DNA of 64,000 nt. Origin: Methylomicrobium sp051061015 (lineage in GTDB: Bacteria > Pseudomonadota > Gammaproteobacteria > Methylococcales > Methylomonadaceae). A model generated the notes under the pieces. The model worked only from the letters and a program-made list of their open reading frames with translations, ran no database searches and had not been told where the DNA came from. Both the position numbers and the translations under genes were made by a program. Numbering within the stretch: the first letter of the stretch is position 1; every line of letters begins with the position of its first letter. The stretch is from the NCBI GenBank assembly GCA_051061015.1, contig JBPFEG010000029.1:124001-188000 (forward strand), written 5' to 3'. This document shows positions 43,480-54,309 of this stretch, piece after piece.

Positions 43480-44700
43480 ATGAGTGAACACTTCGAAGTG
43501 ATTGTGGTGGGCGGCGGCATGGTTGGTGCGGCCGTAGCTTGTGCGCTTGGTCATGGGGGCGTGCGCACCGCACTGCTCGACAAAGCGGAACCTCTGCGGC
43601 AATGGCCGCCGGAGCCGATCGACATTCGCGTTTCTGCCCTGACTCGGGCCTCCCGGCTGATGCTGGAACGCTTGGGTGCCTGGCCGGGCATGATGCGACG
43701 AGGTGTTTCGGCCTACCGCGAGATGCGCGTTTTCGATGCGCGGGCGGGCGGCGAGCTGCATTTCGATTGCGCGGATACCGAATACACTGAACTGGGCCAT
43801 ATCGTCGAAAACCGGGTTACGGTCGCTGCATTGTGGGATGTGCTCGATACGCTGGACAGCGTGAGTTGCATCACGCCGGCTAAGGTTTCCGGAATCGTGA
43901 GCGAGCCTGAGGGCGTGCAACTGCATCTTGATGATGGGCGCGCTTTTAAGGCAAATCTGGTAATTGCGGCTGACGGAAATGATTCGGCCTTGCGCAAGAT
44001 GGCCGGCATCGGCGTGACCGGCTGGGACTATGGTCAGCTTGGACTCGTCGCGACGGTGACTACCGGACTGAGTCATCGCGCTACGGCTTGGCAGCGCTTT
44101 CTGGATGAAGGCCCGCTGGCCTTTCTGCCCCTGGCGAACGGCCAGTGTTCGATCGTCTGGACCTTGCGTTCGGAAACCGCGAAAGTGCATCTGGCCTTGC
44201 CGGATGCCGATTTTCTGGACGTGTTGGGACAGGCATCGGGCGGCTTGCTCGGCAAAATGCTCAAGGTGGGTCCGCGCGCGGCTTTTCCGTTGCGCTTTCA
44301 ATACGCCGACAGCTATACCGCCGATCATCTGGCGCTGGTCGGCGATGCGGCGCATGTGATGCATCCTTTGGCCGGGCAAGGCGCGAACGCGGGATTGCTC
44401 GATGCTGCCGCGATCGCCGAGATCATTCTTGAGGCGCGGCGAGAGCAACGTTCGTTATCGGGCCGCCGTTTTCTGCGCCGTTACGAGCGCTGGCGCAAAG
44501 GCGACAATCTGATCATGATGGGCAGCATGGACGTGCTAAATAAGGCCTTCGGCATCCAGGATTCCGGGTTGGCCGAATTACGTTCTACAGGCATGCGCTG
44601 GGTCAATCGGACCGGCTTGTTGAAGAGCTATTTTAATCGCTATGCGATGGGGTTGCGTGACGATCTGCCGTCTTTGGCCAAAGGCAAGGCCTGCTGGTAG
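43480..44700 (+). CDS. ubiI: UbiI/VisC-type ubiquinone FAD hydroxylase
   Basis: 406 residues of the same FAD monooxygenase family: VIVVGGGMVGAAVACAL, DIRVSALTRAS, VIAADGNDSALRKM and GDAAHVMHPLAGQGANAGLLD. The position after ubiH matches ubiI (visC) in E. coli, which hydroxylates the C5 position. Some genomes have UbiF or UbiM variants that differ only subtly, so the exact step is an inference from synteny. Last gene of the run. Confidence 0.88.
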   Translation: MSEHFEVIVVGGGMVGAAVACALGHGGVRTALLDKAEPLRQWPPEPIDIRVSALTRASRLMLERLGAWPGMMRRGVSAYREMRVFDARAGGELHFDCADTEYTELGHIVENRVTVAALWDVLDTLDSVSCITPAKVSGIVSEPEGVQLHLDDGRAFKANLVIAADGNDSALRKMAGIGVTGWDYGQLGLVATVTTGLSHRATAWQRFLDEGPLAFLPLANGQCSIVWTLRSETAKVHLALPDADFLDVLGQASGGLLGKMLKVGPRAAFPLRFQYADSYTADHLALVGDAAHVMHPLAGQGANAGLLDAAAIAEIILEARREQRSLSGRRFLRRYERWRKGDNLIMMGSMDVLNKAFGIQDSGLAELRSTGMRWVNRTGLLKSYFNRYAMGLRDDLPSLAKGKACW

Positions 44701-44740
44701 CTTTTATCCTGTAGAACTCCATTTATTTTGGTAGCGAAGG

Positions 44741-44770
44741 TTTACCAGGCTTGCCCGCTTCTGGTATATT
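44741..44770 (+). promoter_or_regulatory. Candidate sigma-70 promoter
   Basis: TTTACC (44741-44746) and TATATT (44765-44770) with 18 bases between. It would give a ~90-base leader to the gene at 44868, whose ribosome site GAGGGGG lies eight bases before ATG. Not distinguishable from chance without expression data. Confidence 0.35.
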
Positions 44771-44867
44771 CGGCAAATGGGAAAACGGCTTGCCGGAAAA
44801 CCGTGGGCTCTTAACGATAATAATGATGACCGGTATATCAATTCAATAATTAGAGGGGGTTTTCGTC

Positions 44868-45323
44868 ATGACTGAAGGGTTGTTTATTCTGACTGTTATT
44901 TTTGTGGCTTATGTCGTTTATCAAGTTGTGAATGATAAAAAAGCTGCGAATCCTGAACCAAAGCCAACGCCGGCCTCCCCACCTGCGCCGAAACCGAAAC
45001 CCGCAGCCAGACAGGAACATGCCCCTGCGCCTAAGCCTGCAGCAAGCCCCGCGCCCGCACCTAAGACAGCCGCAGCAGCAACCCCAGCTCCTAAACCTGC
45101 CCACGAAGCGCCGGCAAAGACCGGACTGCGCAATCCTGAAACCGGCGAAGTGACCCCGGCATTTACCAACTACCGCTTTGCCAAGCGCTGGATCAAGGAA
45201 GCCTTGGTGGCCGAAGGGTTGCTTGATAAAGTCTACAAGAACAACGAGTTGGACGCAGGCGCCGAAGCCAAAATCAAGGATGCTGTCGCAAAACTCGAAG
45301 CGCTCCCCAAATATCGGGCCTGA
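44868..45323 (+). CDS. Membrane-anchored protein with Pro/Ala/Lys linker, unidentified
   Basis: 151 residues. An N-terminal membrane helix (LFILTVIFVAYVVYQVV) is followed by ~65 residues almost only of Pro, Ala, Lys (APAPKPAASPAPAPK), a typical extended wall-spanning linker. The C-terminal ~65-residue domain has GLRNPETGEVTPAFTNYRFA and ends in a helical part. Ribosome site GAGGGGG is strong. The linker resembles TonB-like or peptidoglycan-spanning segments, but the end domain is not recognised. A hairpin follows at 45353-45383. Confidence 0.6.
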   Translation: MTEGLFILTVIFVAYVVYQVVNDKKAANPEPKPTPASPPAPKPKPAARQEHAPAPKPAASPAPAPKTAAAATPAPKPAHEAPAKTGLRNPETGEVTPAFTNYRFAKRWIKEALVAEGLLDKVYKNNELDAGAEAKIKDAVAKLEALPKYRA

Positions 45324-45352
45324 TATATTTTCGCTTTTTGCCGCTAACAGAA

Positions 45353-45383
45353 AAGAATGGGCGGACGCGGGAAGCCCATTCTT
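45353..45383 (+). terminator. Strong hairpin after 44868 gene
   Basis: Ten-base perfect stem AAGAATGGGC (45353-45362) / GCCCATTCTT (45374-45383). There is no long T run, so termination is plausible but not certain. The 45384-45624 rest of the gap shows no gene. Confidence 0.5.
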
Positions 45384-45624
45384 ACAGCCTTCTGTTCTTT
45401 CAGGCACACTTAAGCTTATTGCCTTGGCTGCCCCAAGCGGGTGAGCGCACGGCTCTAATCTTCGTTCGGGTGCTCACTCTTCCAGTTCCATTCGTGTAAT
45501 GCCTTTGCCGCGGTCATTCGTTTCAGGCGGCACACGCAGGATATTTATCAAGTAAATCTTAAATTTTCGAGAAGTGCTGCGCTGGAAAAAGCCATGATCT
45601 TTGCGAGTCGAGGGAGAATCCGGT

Positions 45625-46974
45625 TCAATTATCCAGTTCCAGCTTTTTCAGCCGATACCGGAATGAGCGGAAAGACAAACCCAACTGTTTGGCTGCTGCG
45701 GTTTTATTCCATTTGTTTTCTTCGAGCGCGTGAAGAATCGCCTGTCTTTCGATCGTTTCCAAATAATCCTCTAGCGAGCTTTGATTCGGGTCGTAACGGT
45801 TGTCCTCGGAAGAGCCAGGCTCTGCGATACCGACCGGTAAATTGAGGTCGTCCACTTCGATGCATTTGCCGTCGTTCAAAGCCAGCGCTCTTTCGAGGAT
45901 ATTTTCGAGTTCCCGGATATTGCCTGGGAATCGGTAGCGCTGCAAGGCTTCGATCGCTGCCGGTGAAATGGCCGGTTTACGCATCTGCGCCTGGTCCGTC
46001 AGTTTGACCAGAATATGCTCGACCAGTGCCGGCACATCGGCTGTGCGATCGCGTAGTGGCGGCACATTCAGATCGATCACATTGATTCGGTAAAACAAAT
46101 CCTGCCGGAAGCTGCCGTTTTGCACCATCTCGGCCAGATTCCGGTGTGTGGCGCTCAAGAGTCGCACATCGACCGGAATTTCCTGTTGTTCGCCGACCGG
46201 GCGAATCTTTTTTTCCTGAATTGCCCTGAGCAGTTTGACCTGCAGCGAGGCGGGCAGGTCGGCGATCTCGTCGAGAAACAGGGTGCCGCCGTCTGCAGCC
46301 TGAAACAGCCCTTTTTTATCGTTGACCGCGCCGGTAAAGCTGCCTTTTTTATGCCCGAAAAATTCGCTTTCCATCAATTCGTGCGGAATCGCGCCGCAGT
46401 TGATCGCGACGAAAGGTTTATCGCTGCGGGTGCTCTGCTGGTGTATCAGGCGCGCGACCAGTTCTTTGCCGGCGCCCGATTCGCCGTAAATATAGACCGG
46501 CGCCTGGCTGCGTGCGAGCTTGGCGATTTTGGAACGAATGTTGCGCATCACTTGCGATTCGCCAAGCAAAGTATGACGCGTCCTGCGGTCCTTGCCAGCA
46601 GTTTGCACCTTGAATTTGAGCGCATTCCCGACCAATTGTCTCAACGCCAGTAGATCGACCGGTTTGGCAATGAAATCGAAAGCGCCTTTCTTCATCGCGG
46701 TGATCGCGGTATCCATATTGCCATGGGCGGTGATCACCGCGACCGGGAGCGGGGCCTCGGAATTTTGGATCATTTCGACCAGTTCGAGGCCGTCGCCGTC
46801 GGGTAATTTCAGATCGGTCAGGCAGAGGTCGAACGCGCATTCCTGCAATAATTTCTTGGCGCGGGCGACCGTGCCGGCGCTCCGGGTTTCGACGCCCATC
46901 CGGTTTAGCGTGATTTCGAGTAATTCGATGATGTCGGGCTCGTCGTCGACGATCAAGGCACTGTGATTTTTCAT
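45625..46974 (-). CDS. pilR: Sigma-54 response regulator PilR
   Basis: 449 residues. Receiver domain with phospho-acceptor Asp54 (LCLTDLKLPDGDG); sigma-54 AAA domain with Walker A GESGAGKELVARLIHQ, the sigma-54 loop GSFTGAVNDKKG (GAFTGA variant with Ser) and Walker B GGTLFLDEIADLP; C-terminal Fis-type HTH ILHALEENKWNKTAAAKQLG. With PilS it activates type IV pilin transcription. The pairing with a six-helix PilS-type kinase supports pilR over other NtrC-family members. It starts three bases after pilS. Confidence 0.88.
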   Translation of the reverse strand: MKNHSALIVDDEPDIIELLEITLNRMGVETRSAGTVARAKKLLQECAFDLCLTDLKLPDGDGLELVEMIQNSEAPLPVAVITAHGNMDTAITAMKKGAFDFIAKPVDLLALRQLVGNALKFKVQTAGKDRRTRHTLLGESQVMRNIRSKIAKLARSQAPVYIYGESGAGKELVARLIHQQSTRSDKPFVAINCGAIPHELMESEFFGHKKGSFTGAVNDKKGLFQAADGGTLFLDEIADLPASLQVKLLRAIQEKKIRPVGEQQEIPVDVRLLSATHRNLAEMVQNGSFRQDLFYRINVIDLNVPPLRDRTADVPALVEHILVKLTDQAQMRKPAISPAAIEALQRYRFPGNIRELENILERALALNDGKCIEVDDLNLPVGIAEPGSSEDNRYDPNQSSLEDYLETIERQAILHALEENKWNKTAAAKQLGLSFRSFRYRLKKLELDN

Positions 46975-46977
46975 GTA

Positions 46978-48603
46978 TTAATGGAAAGATTTATCGGCGT
47001 CGCTCAGATACAGCCTGAAGCTGCTGCGCTGATTTTCGGTTAAATAATAGCCCAATTTGGCCTGGTTTAATTCAGCCAATTCCTGGCAAATGAAAAGTCC
47101 CAGTCCGGTGCCTTTGTTTGAGGTGGTGAAAAAGGGTTCGAACAGATGGCTCAGGTGCTTTCGATCGATTCCCCGGCCATTGTCGACCACTTCGATGCAG
47201 GGTGAATTTCGAGCCATGAACGCGCGCAGAATGATCGGTCCTTGTTCCGGATGGCCATATAGCAGTGCATTTTGGCATAAATTATCGAGAATTTGCTTCA
47301 AATGGCCGGGGTCAATAAAGGCGGTAAGCCGATCCTGATCGATATCAAGCCTGAATGTCTTCCTCTCGAAGAAAGGCGGTTCCAGAGTAAAAGTTTCAAT
47401 ATAATGCGTTAGCCAGGGTTTGAGCTGGATTTTTTCCCGGCGCGAGGCACTGCGCCGAGACAACTGTAAGATGTCCTCGATGATCTGGTTGACGCGTTTG
47501 GAATGGGTTTGAATGATTTCAGTCAAACGAAGATCTTGCGGCGAAAAATTCGGATTTTCGGAGAGCAGTTGTCCTGCGTGACTGATTGCGCTGAGCGGGT
47601 TCCGGATTTCATGCGCGATACTTGCGCTGAGTCGTCCAAGTGAAGCCAGTTTGCTTTGCTGTACATGCTGATTGTACAGTGCGATATCTTCCAGTATCAG
47701 CATATAGAAAGCCCGGCTGCGGGTCGGCAGCAGCATGAAGCGGACGCGGATTTCGGCTTGATCGGTCAGGGTCAGGTGCGACTGGTCCAGCGCCTGGTTA
47801 TGGAGCCAATCGCCGAAGTCTTCGGACAGGCGTGTGGAAATGTCGCGCAAATCCAAGGGCCTCTTCTCCAGGTTCAGCATTCTTAATGCCGCCGCATTAG
47901 CCAATTGCACACTTTGCATCCGGTTGGTAATGATAATCCCGGTCTGCAGATGCTGGATGATGTAATGATTCAATTCTTCCAGATTTGCGATCGTTTGCTC
48001 GTGCTGGACCGCCAGCTCCAAAAGGTTTTCGCTGCGCTTTGCGAGCACATAGGACAACAGCGCAATCGTCAAGAACGCAGCGCCGAGCATTCCCGCATAG
48101 GGGTAGGAGGTCGTCGCGAAGCTGTGGGTGATGTCCCCATAAACCTCGTCGGCCAGCACCAGCAGGCTGGCGACGGCGGCAAAAAACATCGCGCAGCGCC
48201 CGCCGATCGTGACGCCTCCCGACGCTACCGAGACGGCCAGCAAGATCCCGATGCCGCTTTTGATCCCGCCGGAAGCATGCATGATCAGGGTTAGCAGGAT
48301 GATGTCGGAAAACAGCAGCAGTTGCGCCTGGAATCCGTAACTGGCGACCCGGGAGCGGAGAAGGAAGCCGGAAGTCAGCGTCAGCAGCAGATAAAGCACA
48401 CTGCTGGAATGGTAAAGCTGGGCGTTTAAAGAACCCAGCACCGAAGGCGCGATGCGGGCATAGAACAGCGCGATAAAAAGCCCGGCCAGAAACAGCCGGT
48501 AGACCAGATAGACCTTCAAAAGAAGCCATGCCTGATGTTCGGGAATGCCGTAGCCTTTTGATAATGAGCAGGGATGGATGATGTTTTGATTATTTTCCGG
48601 CAT
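46978..48603 (-). CDS. pilS: Sensor histidine kinase PilS
   Basis: 541 residues. About six membrane helices in the first ~190 residues, a PAS-like linker, HisKA box SASIAHEIRNPLSAISHAGQ (phospho-acceptor His), and ATPase motifs LDNLCQNALLYG, VVDNGRGIDRK and GTGLGLFICQEL. PilS senses membrane pilin and acts on PilR. Both genes are convergent with the 44868 gene and divergent from sucCD. Confidence 0.88.
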   Translation of the reverse strand: MPENNQNIIHPCSLSKGYGIPEHQAWLLLKVYLVYRLFLAGLFIALFYARIAPSVLGSLNAQLYHSSSVLYLLLTLTSGFLLRSRVASYGFQAQLLLFSDIILLTLIMHASGGIKSGIGILLAVSVASGGVTIGGRCAMFFAAVASLLVLADEVYGDITHSFATTSYPYAGMLGAAFLTIALLSYVLAKRSENLLELAVQHEQTIANLEELNHYIIQHLQTGIIITNRMQSVQLANAAALRMLNLEKRPLDLRDISTRLSEDFGDWLHNQALDQSHLTLTDQAEIRVRFMLLPTRSRAFYMLILEDIALYNQHVQQSKLASLGRLSASIAHEIRNPLSAISHAGQLLSENPNFSPQDLRLTEIIQTHSKRVNQIIEDILQLSRRSASRREKIQLKPWLTHYIETFTLEPPFFERKTFRLDIDQDRLTAFIDPGHLKQILDNLCQNALLYGHPEQGPIILRAFMARNSPCIEVVDNGRGIDRKHLSHLFEPFFTTSNKGTGLGLFICQELAELNQAKLGYYLTENQRSSFRLYLSDADKSFH

Positions 48604-48727
48604 GTTGACTAATCTTGATGCTGTTTTTCCGGTAATTTATTAGAATATCCTCAGCAAATAAGCATAGCATTGCCGCTCGCGATCTTGCGAAAAAACCACA
48701 CTGTAACCCCGCTTCATGGGAGCATAA

Positions 48728-49893
<1,166 letters not shown>

Positions 49894-49897
<4 letters not shown>

Positions 49898-50766
49898 GTA
49901 TCTTGATCGACAAAAACACCAAAGTGATCTGCCAAGGGTTTACTGGTAAACAGGGCACTTTCCATTCCCAGCAGGCGCTCGAATACGGCACAAAACTGGT
50001 CGGCGGCATTACGCCGGAACGGGGCGGCAGCACCCATTTGGGCTTGCCCGTATTTAACACGGTTGAGGAAGCGGTCAACACAACCGGTGCGAGTGCAAGC
50101 GTAATTTATGTGCCGCCGTTTTATGCGGCCGATGCGATACTCGAAGCGGTCGATGCGGGGATCAAGCTGATCGTGTGTATCACCGAAGGAATTCCGACTT
50201 TGCACATGTTGCGCGTGAAAGCCGCGATGGCCGGCACCGGCGCGCTGCTGGTCGGGCCGAACTGTCCTGGCGTAATCACCCCGGGCCAATGCAAGATCGG
50301 AATCATGCCCGGCAAGATTCATATGCCTGGATCGATTGGGATCGTCTCGCGTTCCGGCACGCTGACTTATGAGTCGGTGCACCAGACGACTCAACAGGGC
50401 CTCGGCCAAAGCACCTGCGTCGGGATCGGCGGTGATCCGATTCACGGGATGAACTTCGTCGACGTGCTGAGCCGATTCCAGGAAGACGAGCAGACCCGAG
50501 GCATTGTGATGGTCGGCGAAATCGGCGGCGGCGAAGAGGAAGACGCGGCCGATTATATCAAGGCGCATGTGACCAAACCGGTCGTCGCTTACATTGCCGG
50601 TCAGACTGCCCCGCCCGGCAAGCGCATGGGTCACGCCGGCGCGATTGTGACCGGCGGCAAGGGTACCGCGGCAGGTAAAGTTGCGGCACTAAAAGCGGCA
50701 GGCGTTGAGGTCGTGAGTTCGCCGACCGATATCGGGGCGGCTATTAAAGGATGTCTGCCGCATTAA
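49894..50766 (+). CDS. sucD: Succinate-CoA ligase alpha subunit
   Basis: 290 residues from ATG 49894 (MSILIDKNTKVICQGFTGKQG). CoA-binding Rossmann domain with GGITPERGG; GPNCPGVITPGQCKIGIMPG; catalytic His in GKRMGHAGAIVTGG. Start overlaps the sucC stop (ATGA). Forms the alpha-beta enzyme with SucC. Confidence 0.92.
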
Positions 50767-50880
50767 TTTAGGTTCGTTATTTTTGGCCAATGCTGTGGCT
50801 GCAGGAAATTGTCATGCTCGCTCCCTGATCATGACGAAGCCGTGCCGCTATGGAGCGCTGAAAATAACGCTGCCGTTTAA

Positions 50881-50912
50881 GACCTGCCAGGTTTTAAAAA
50901 GCCTGGCTGGTC
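50881..50912. repeat. Palindromic 'ctgccagg' hairpin
   Basis: GACCTGCCAGG / CCTGGCTGGTC with one mismatch around a tttTAAAAAG loop. A similar hairpin built on the same core occurs at 59368-59396, so this may be a dispersed element; it could also end sucCD transcripts. Confidence 0.45.
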
Positions 50913-50972
50913 GATGTCCAATTTTTCTTTTGCCAAATCCTCATCCTGACGCCTCGAATTTAACGAGCCCGC

Positions 50973-52592
50973 ATGACTTTAAAAATCGCCCTCGCGCAAA
51001 CAAATTTCCTGGTCGGCGACATCGACGCCAATGTGCAAAACATTATCCAAAACGCCAGGCATGCCCATGAACGGCTCGGCGCGGACCTGATCGTTTTTCC
51101 GGAATTGACCGTGACCGGCTATCCGGCCGAAGACTTGCTTCTTCGTCCCGATTTTATCGCCGAGGCTAACGATGCGATCAACCGCCTTGCGTCTCTGCTT
51201 CCGAACGATATCGCCGTGGTGATCGGTTTTCCGGAATCGGACGGCATCCAGCTTTATAACAGTGCAGTGGTAATTTATCAGGGTAGGGAACTCGCCGGCT
51301 ATCGCAAGCGTGCGCTGCCCAATTACGGCGTATTCGACGAGCAGCGTTATTTCACTGCCGGCGACAAGACCTGTGTGTTTCCCTTCAAAGGCACGAAGAT
51401 AGGGCTGACCCTCTGCGAGGACGTCTGGTATCACGGCATTATCGCGGCGAATAAGGAGGAAGGGGCGGATCTGCTGTTGACCTTGAACGCCTCGCCGTTC
51501 AATGCGGGCAAGATTCGGCAGCGCGAAGAAGTAATCTGCAGCCAGGTCAAAGCCGCGCAAATTCCGCTGGTCTACGTGAATCAGGTCGGCGGTCAGGACG
51601 AGTTAATCTTCGACGGCGCCTCGTTTGTGGTCGATTCGCAAGGCGAGGTCGTGTTCCGCGCCGAAGAATTCAAGGAGCAGATCAGCGTGGTCGATTTCAT
51701 CAATCATCAGCCCGTCAAAGGCTACTGCGCGCCGTTCTATACGCCGGTAGCCAGCGAATATCAGGCGCTGGTGCTCGGGATTCGGGATTATGTACGCAAA
51801 AACGGTTTCAAGGGCGCTCTGTTGGGGCTGTCCGGCGGAATCGATTCTGCGCTGGTGCTGGCGCTGGCGGTCGATGCGCTCGGCGCGGACCAGGTCGAAG
51901 CGGTGCTGATGCCGTCGCGTTATACGCAGACGATGAGCATCGAGGATGCGATCTGGGAAGCGGATGCGCTCGGCGTCAGGTACCATATCGTTCCGATCGA
52001 TCCGGCCGTGACCGCGTTTAACGGAATGCTGGCCGATATTTTCGCCGGCACGAAGCAGGATACGACCGAAGAAAACATCCAGGCGCGTTGCCGCGGCGTG
52101 ATTCTGATGGCGATCTCGAACAAACAGGGCAAACTGCTCTTGACGACCGGCAACAAGAGCGAGATGAGCGTCGGCTATGCGACGCTATACGGCGACATGG
52201 CGGGCGGCTTCGCGCCGATCAAGGACGTGCCGAAACTGCTGGTTTATCAGCTGGCGCGCTACCGGAACGGCCTGTCTTTCGTGATCCCGGAACGGGTACT
52301 GACCCGACCGCCGTCGGCGGAGCTGGCCCCCGACCAAGTCGATCAGGATTCCTTGCCGCCTTACGAGGTACTTGACCCGATCCTCGAACGCTATGTTGAG
52401 CTAGACCAGTCGGCCGAGGAAATCATCGCGGCTGGTTTCCGGCGCGAGGATGTGGCCAGGGCCATCAGCCTGGTCGATCGTAATGAATACAAACGCCGCC
52501 AGTCGCCGCCGTGTATCAGGATCACCGAACGGGCGTTCGGGCGCGACCGGCGGTATCCGATTACGTCCGGATACCGAGGAATGAAAGCATAG
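50973..52592 (+). CDS. nadE: Glutamine-dependent NAD+ synthetase
   Basis: 539 residues. N-terminal nitrilase-type glutaminase: Glu in LIVFPELTVTGYP, Lys in YRKRALPNYGVFDE, and Cys in GLTLCEDVWYHG. C-terminal ATP-pyrophosphatase NAD synthetase: GLSGGIDSALVLALAVDA, TTGNKSEMSVGYATLYGDM. Makes NAD from deamido-NAD, ATP and glutamine. It is convergent with mgtE. Confidence 0.95.
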   Translation: MTLKIALAQTNFLVGDIDANVQNIIQNARHAHERLGADLIVFPELTVTGYPAEDLLLRPDFIAEANDAINRLASLLPNDIAVVIGFPESDGIQLYNSAVVIYQGRELAGYRKRALPNYGVFDEQRYFTAGDKTCVFPFKGTKIGLTLCEDVWYHGIIAANKEEGADLLLTLNASPFNAGKIRQREEVICSQVKAAQIPLVYVNQVGGQDELIFDGASFVVDSQGEVVFRAEEFKEQISVVDFINHQPVKGYCAPFYTPVASEYQALVLGIRDYVRKNGFKGALLGLSGGIDSALVLALAVDALGADQVEAVLMPSRYTQTMSIEDAIWEADALGVRYHIVPIDPAVTAFNGMLADIFAGTKQDTTEENIQARCRGVILMAISNKQGKLLLTTGNKSEMSVGYATLYGDMAGGFAPIKDVPKLLVYQLARYRNGLSFVIPERVLTRPPSAELAPDQVDQDSLPPYEVLDPILERYVELDQSAEEIIAAGFRREDVARAISLVDRNEYKRRQSPPCIRITERAFGRDRRYPITSGYRGMKA

Positions 52593-52612
52593 GCAGAGCG
52601 CAAGCTTGCTTT

Positions 52613-54055
52613 TTATAACAAAAACACACTCGCCAGCCCCAAAAAGATAAAAAACCCCATTGCATCGGTAATCGAGGTCAGCATCACGCTGGCGCCGGCG
52701 GCGGGGTCCTTGTCGAATTTATTCCGTAGCAGCGGGATCGTCAACCCGGCCACGACCGCGACCAAGAGATTCAGAAACATCGCCAATGCCATCACGCCGG
52801 CCAGCGGCCAGTCCCGATACAGGAAAAAGGCGACCGAACCCACGACCAGGCCGATAAATGTTCCGTTCAGCAGGGCGAGGGTCAGTTCCTTCCTGATCAG
52901 CCGCCCGACATTGATCGAGGTAATCTGACCCAGGGCCAGCGAGCGAATGATCAGAATACTGGTCTGATTGCCGGTATTGCCCCCGGTGGCGGCGATGATC
53001 GGCATCAGCGAAGCCAGAGCGACCAGTTGCAGAATCGCGTCCTCGAACAGACCGATAATACGGGTCGAGATAAAGGCGGTTGTCACATTGAGCAGCAGCC
53101 ATGGCCAGCGGTTCTGTACGCTTTTCCAGACACTGGAGAATAAGTCTTCCTCCTCGGTTACCCCGGCTTGAATCAGGCGTTCTTCATCGTTTTCCTCGCG
53201 GATATAATCGAGAATGCTGTCGATGCACAGCCGGCCTTGAAGTCTGCCCTCGCCGTCGACGACCGGGGCCGTAATCAGGTCGTAGCGTTCGAAAGCGTGC
53301 GAAGCCTCGGCGATTTCCTGATCGACCTGAAACTGCGCGAAATCGCTGACCATCGCGTCCGCAGCTATCAGATCCGGGGCATGGGTCAGCAGTCGCGACA
53401 ACGGCAGCACGCCTTTTACCACATTGTCATAATCGACAACGAACAGTTTATCGGTATGGCTCGGCAATTTGCCGAGTTTGCGGATGTAGGCGGCAATCGC
53501 TTTCAGCGTGAGGTCTTCGCGAATCGTGATCATCCCGAAATCCATGAACGCCCCGACCTGATCATCCTCATAGGCCAATACCGCGTTCACATGCGTGCGC
53601 TCCACGTTGTTCAGCGAGCGCAGGATTTTCAGCATCGCGTTTTTGGGCAGGTCATCGGCCAGATCGGCGATTTCATCCGCATCCAGATTTTCTGCGACAC
53701 TGGCCAGGTCCGCGGATTCCATGCTGGAAATCAGCGTGTGCCGGACCGCGTCGGAGACTTCCACCAGTACCTGGCCATGGTGACTGGCTTCGATCGCATC
53801 CCAGACCAGCATGCGCTGATCCAAAGGCAGCGATTCAAGAATAAAAGCAATGTCGGCCGGATGCAGCGCGGCCAGTTTTTCCTGCAGACGGGTTTCCTGC
53901 TGTTTACGCAGTACGGTTTCCAGAAGCTCGGACTGTGGGCCAGGGGTTCTTTCCAGCAGCGATTTTTCCAATTGCTGCTTTTCAAGCAACGTGATCACTT
54001 CCCGGAGCTGGTGCTGTAAAAACTGTGCAGGGCTGAGCTTGTTTACGGAATCCAT
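52613..54055 (-). CDS. mgtE: Magnesium transporter MgtE
   Basis: 480 residues. Cytoplasmic MgtE N domain of helical repeats (LHPADIAFILESLPLDQR), a CBS pair (about 140-265), then five membrane helices with the conserved ATGGNTGNQTSILIIRSLALGQ. Mg2+ channel gated by intracellular Mg2+ binding at the N and CBS domains. Single gene; the 254-base gap to the next gene is AT-rich near 54230-54300 and may carry its promoter or that of the TerC-like gene. Confidence 0.93.
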   Translation of the reverse strand: MDSVNKLSPAQFLQHQLREVITLLEKQQLEKSLLERTPGPQSELLETVLRKQQETRLQEKLAALHPADIAFILESLPLDQRMLVWDAIEASHHGQVLVEVSDAVRHTLISSMESADLASVAENLDADEIADLADDLPKNAMLKILRSLNNVERTHVNAVLAYEDDQVGAFMDFGMITIREDLTLKAIAAYIRKLGKLPSHTDKLFVVDYDNVVKGVLPLSRLLTHAPDLIAADAMVSDFAQFQVDQEIAEASHAFERYDLITAPVVDGEGRLQGRLCIDSILDYIREENDEERLIQAGVTEEEDLFSSVWKSVQNRWPWLLLNVTTAFISTRIIGLFEDAILQLVALASLMPIIAATGGNTGNQTSILIIRSLALGQITSINVGRLIRKELTLALLNGTFIGLVVGSVAFFLYRDWPLAGVMALAMFLNLLVAVVAGLTIPLLRNKFDKDPAAGASVMLTSITDAMGFFIFLGLASVFLL

Positions 54056-54309
54056 ATCATCACAGAGTCATACGCCGCTTGCGCTGGCCGGGGATAATGA
54101 GGCTCGCGGCCGGCTTGACGATTGGGCTGGGTGAGAATTGTGGGTGCATTATAAGCGATATAAATTAGGCTGGTACGAAATATGCGTTCTTTCCAAAACG
54201 CTTACAGCCAAAGGATGAAGCGGGATGATATTTAACGGAAAACGGTTGATTTTCGAATAAACCGACTTATAGTTAAGGCTTTCATAAAAATATTTCATAG
54301 GAGATTTGC

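Noticed and set aside
43276..44448. 390-codon minus-strand open frame
   Set aside because: Antisense to ubiH and ubiI, both fully recognisable.
53168..54019. 283-codon plus-strand open frame
   Set aside because: Antisense to mgtE.
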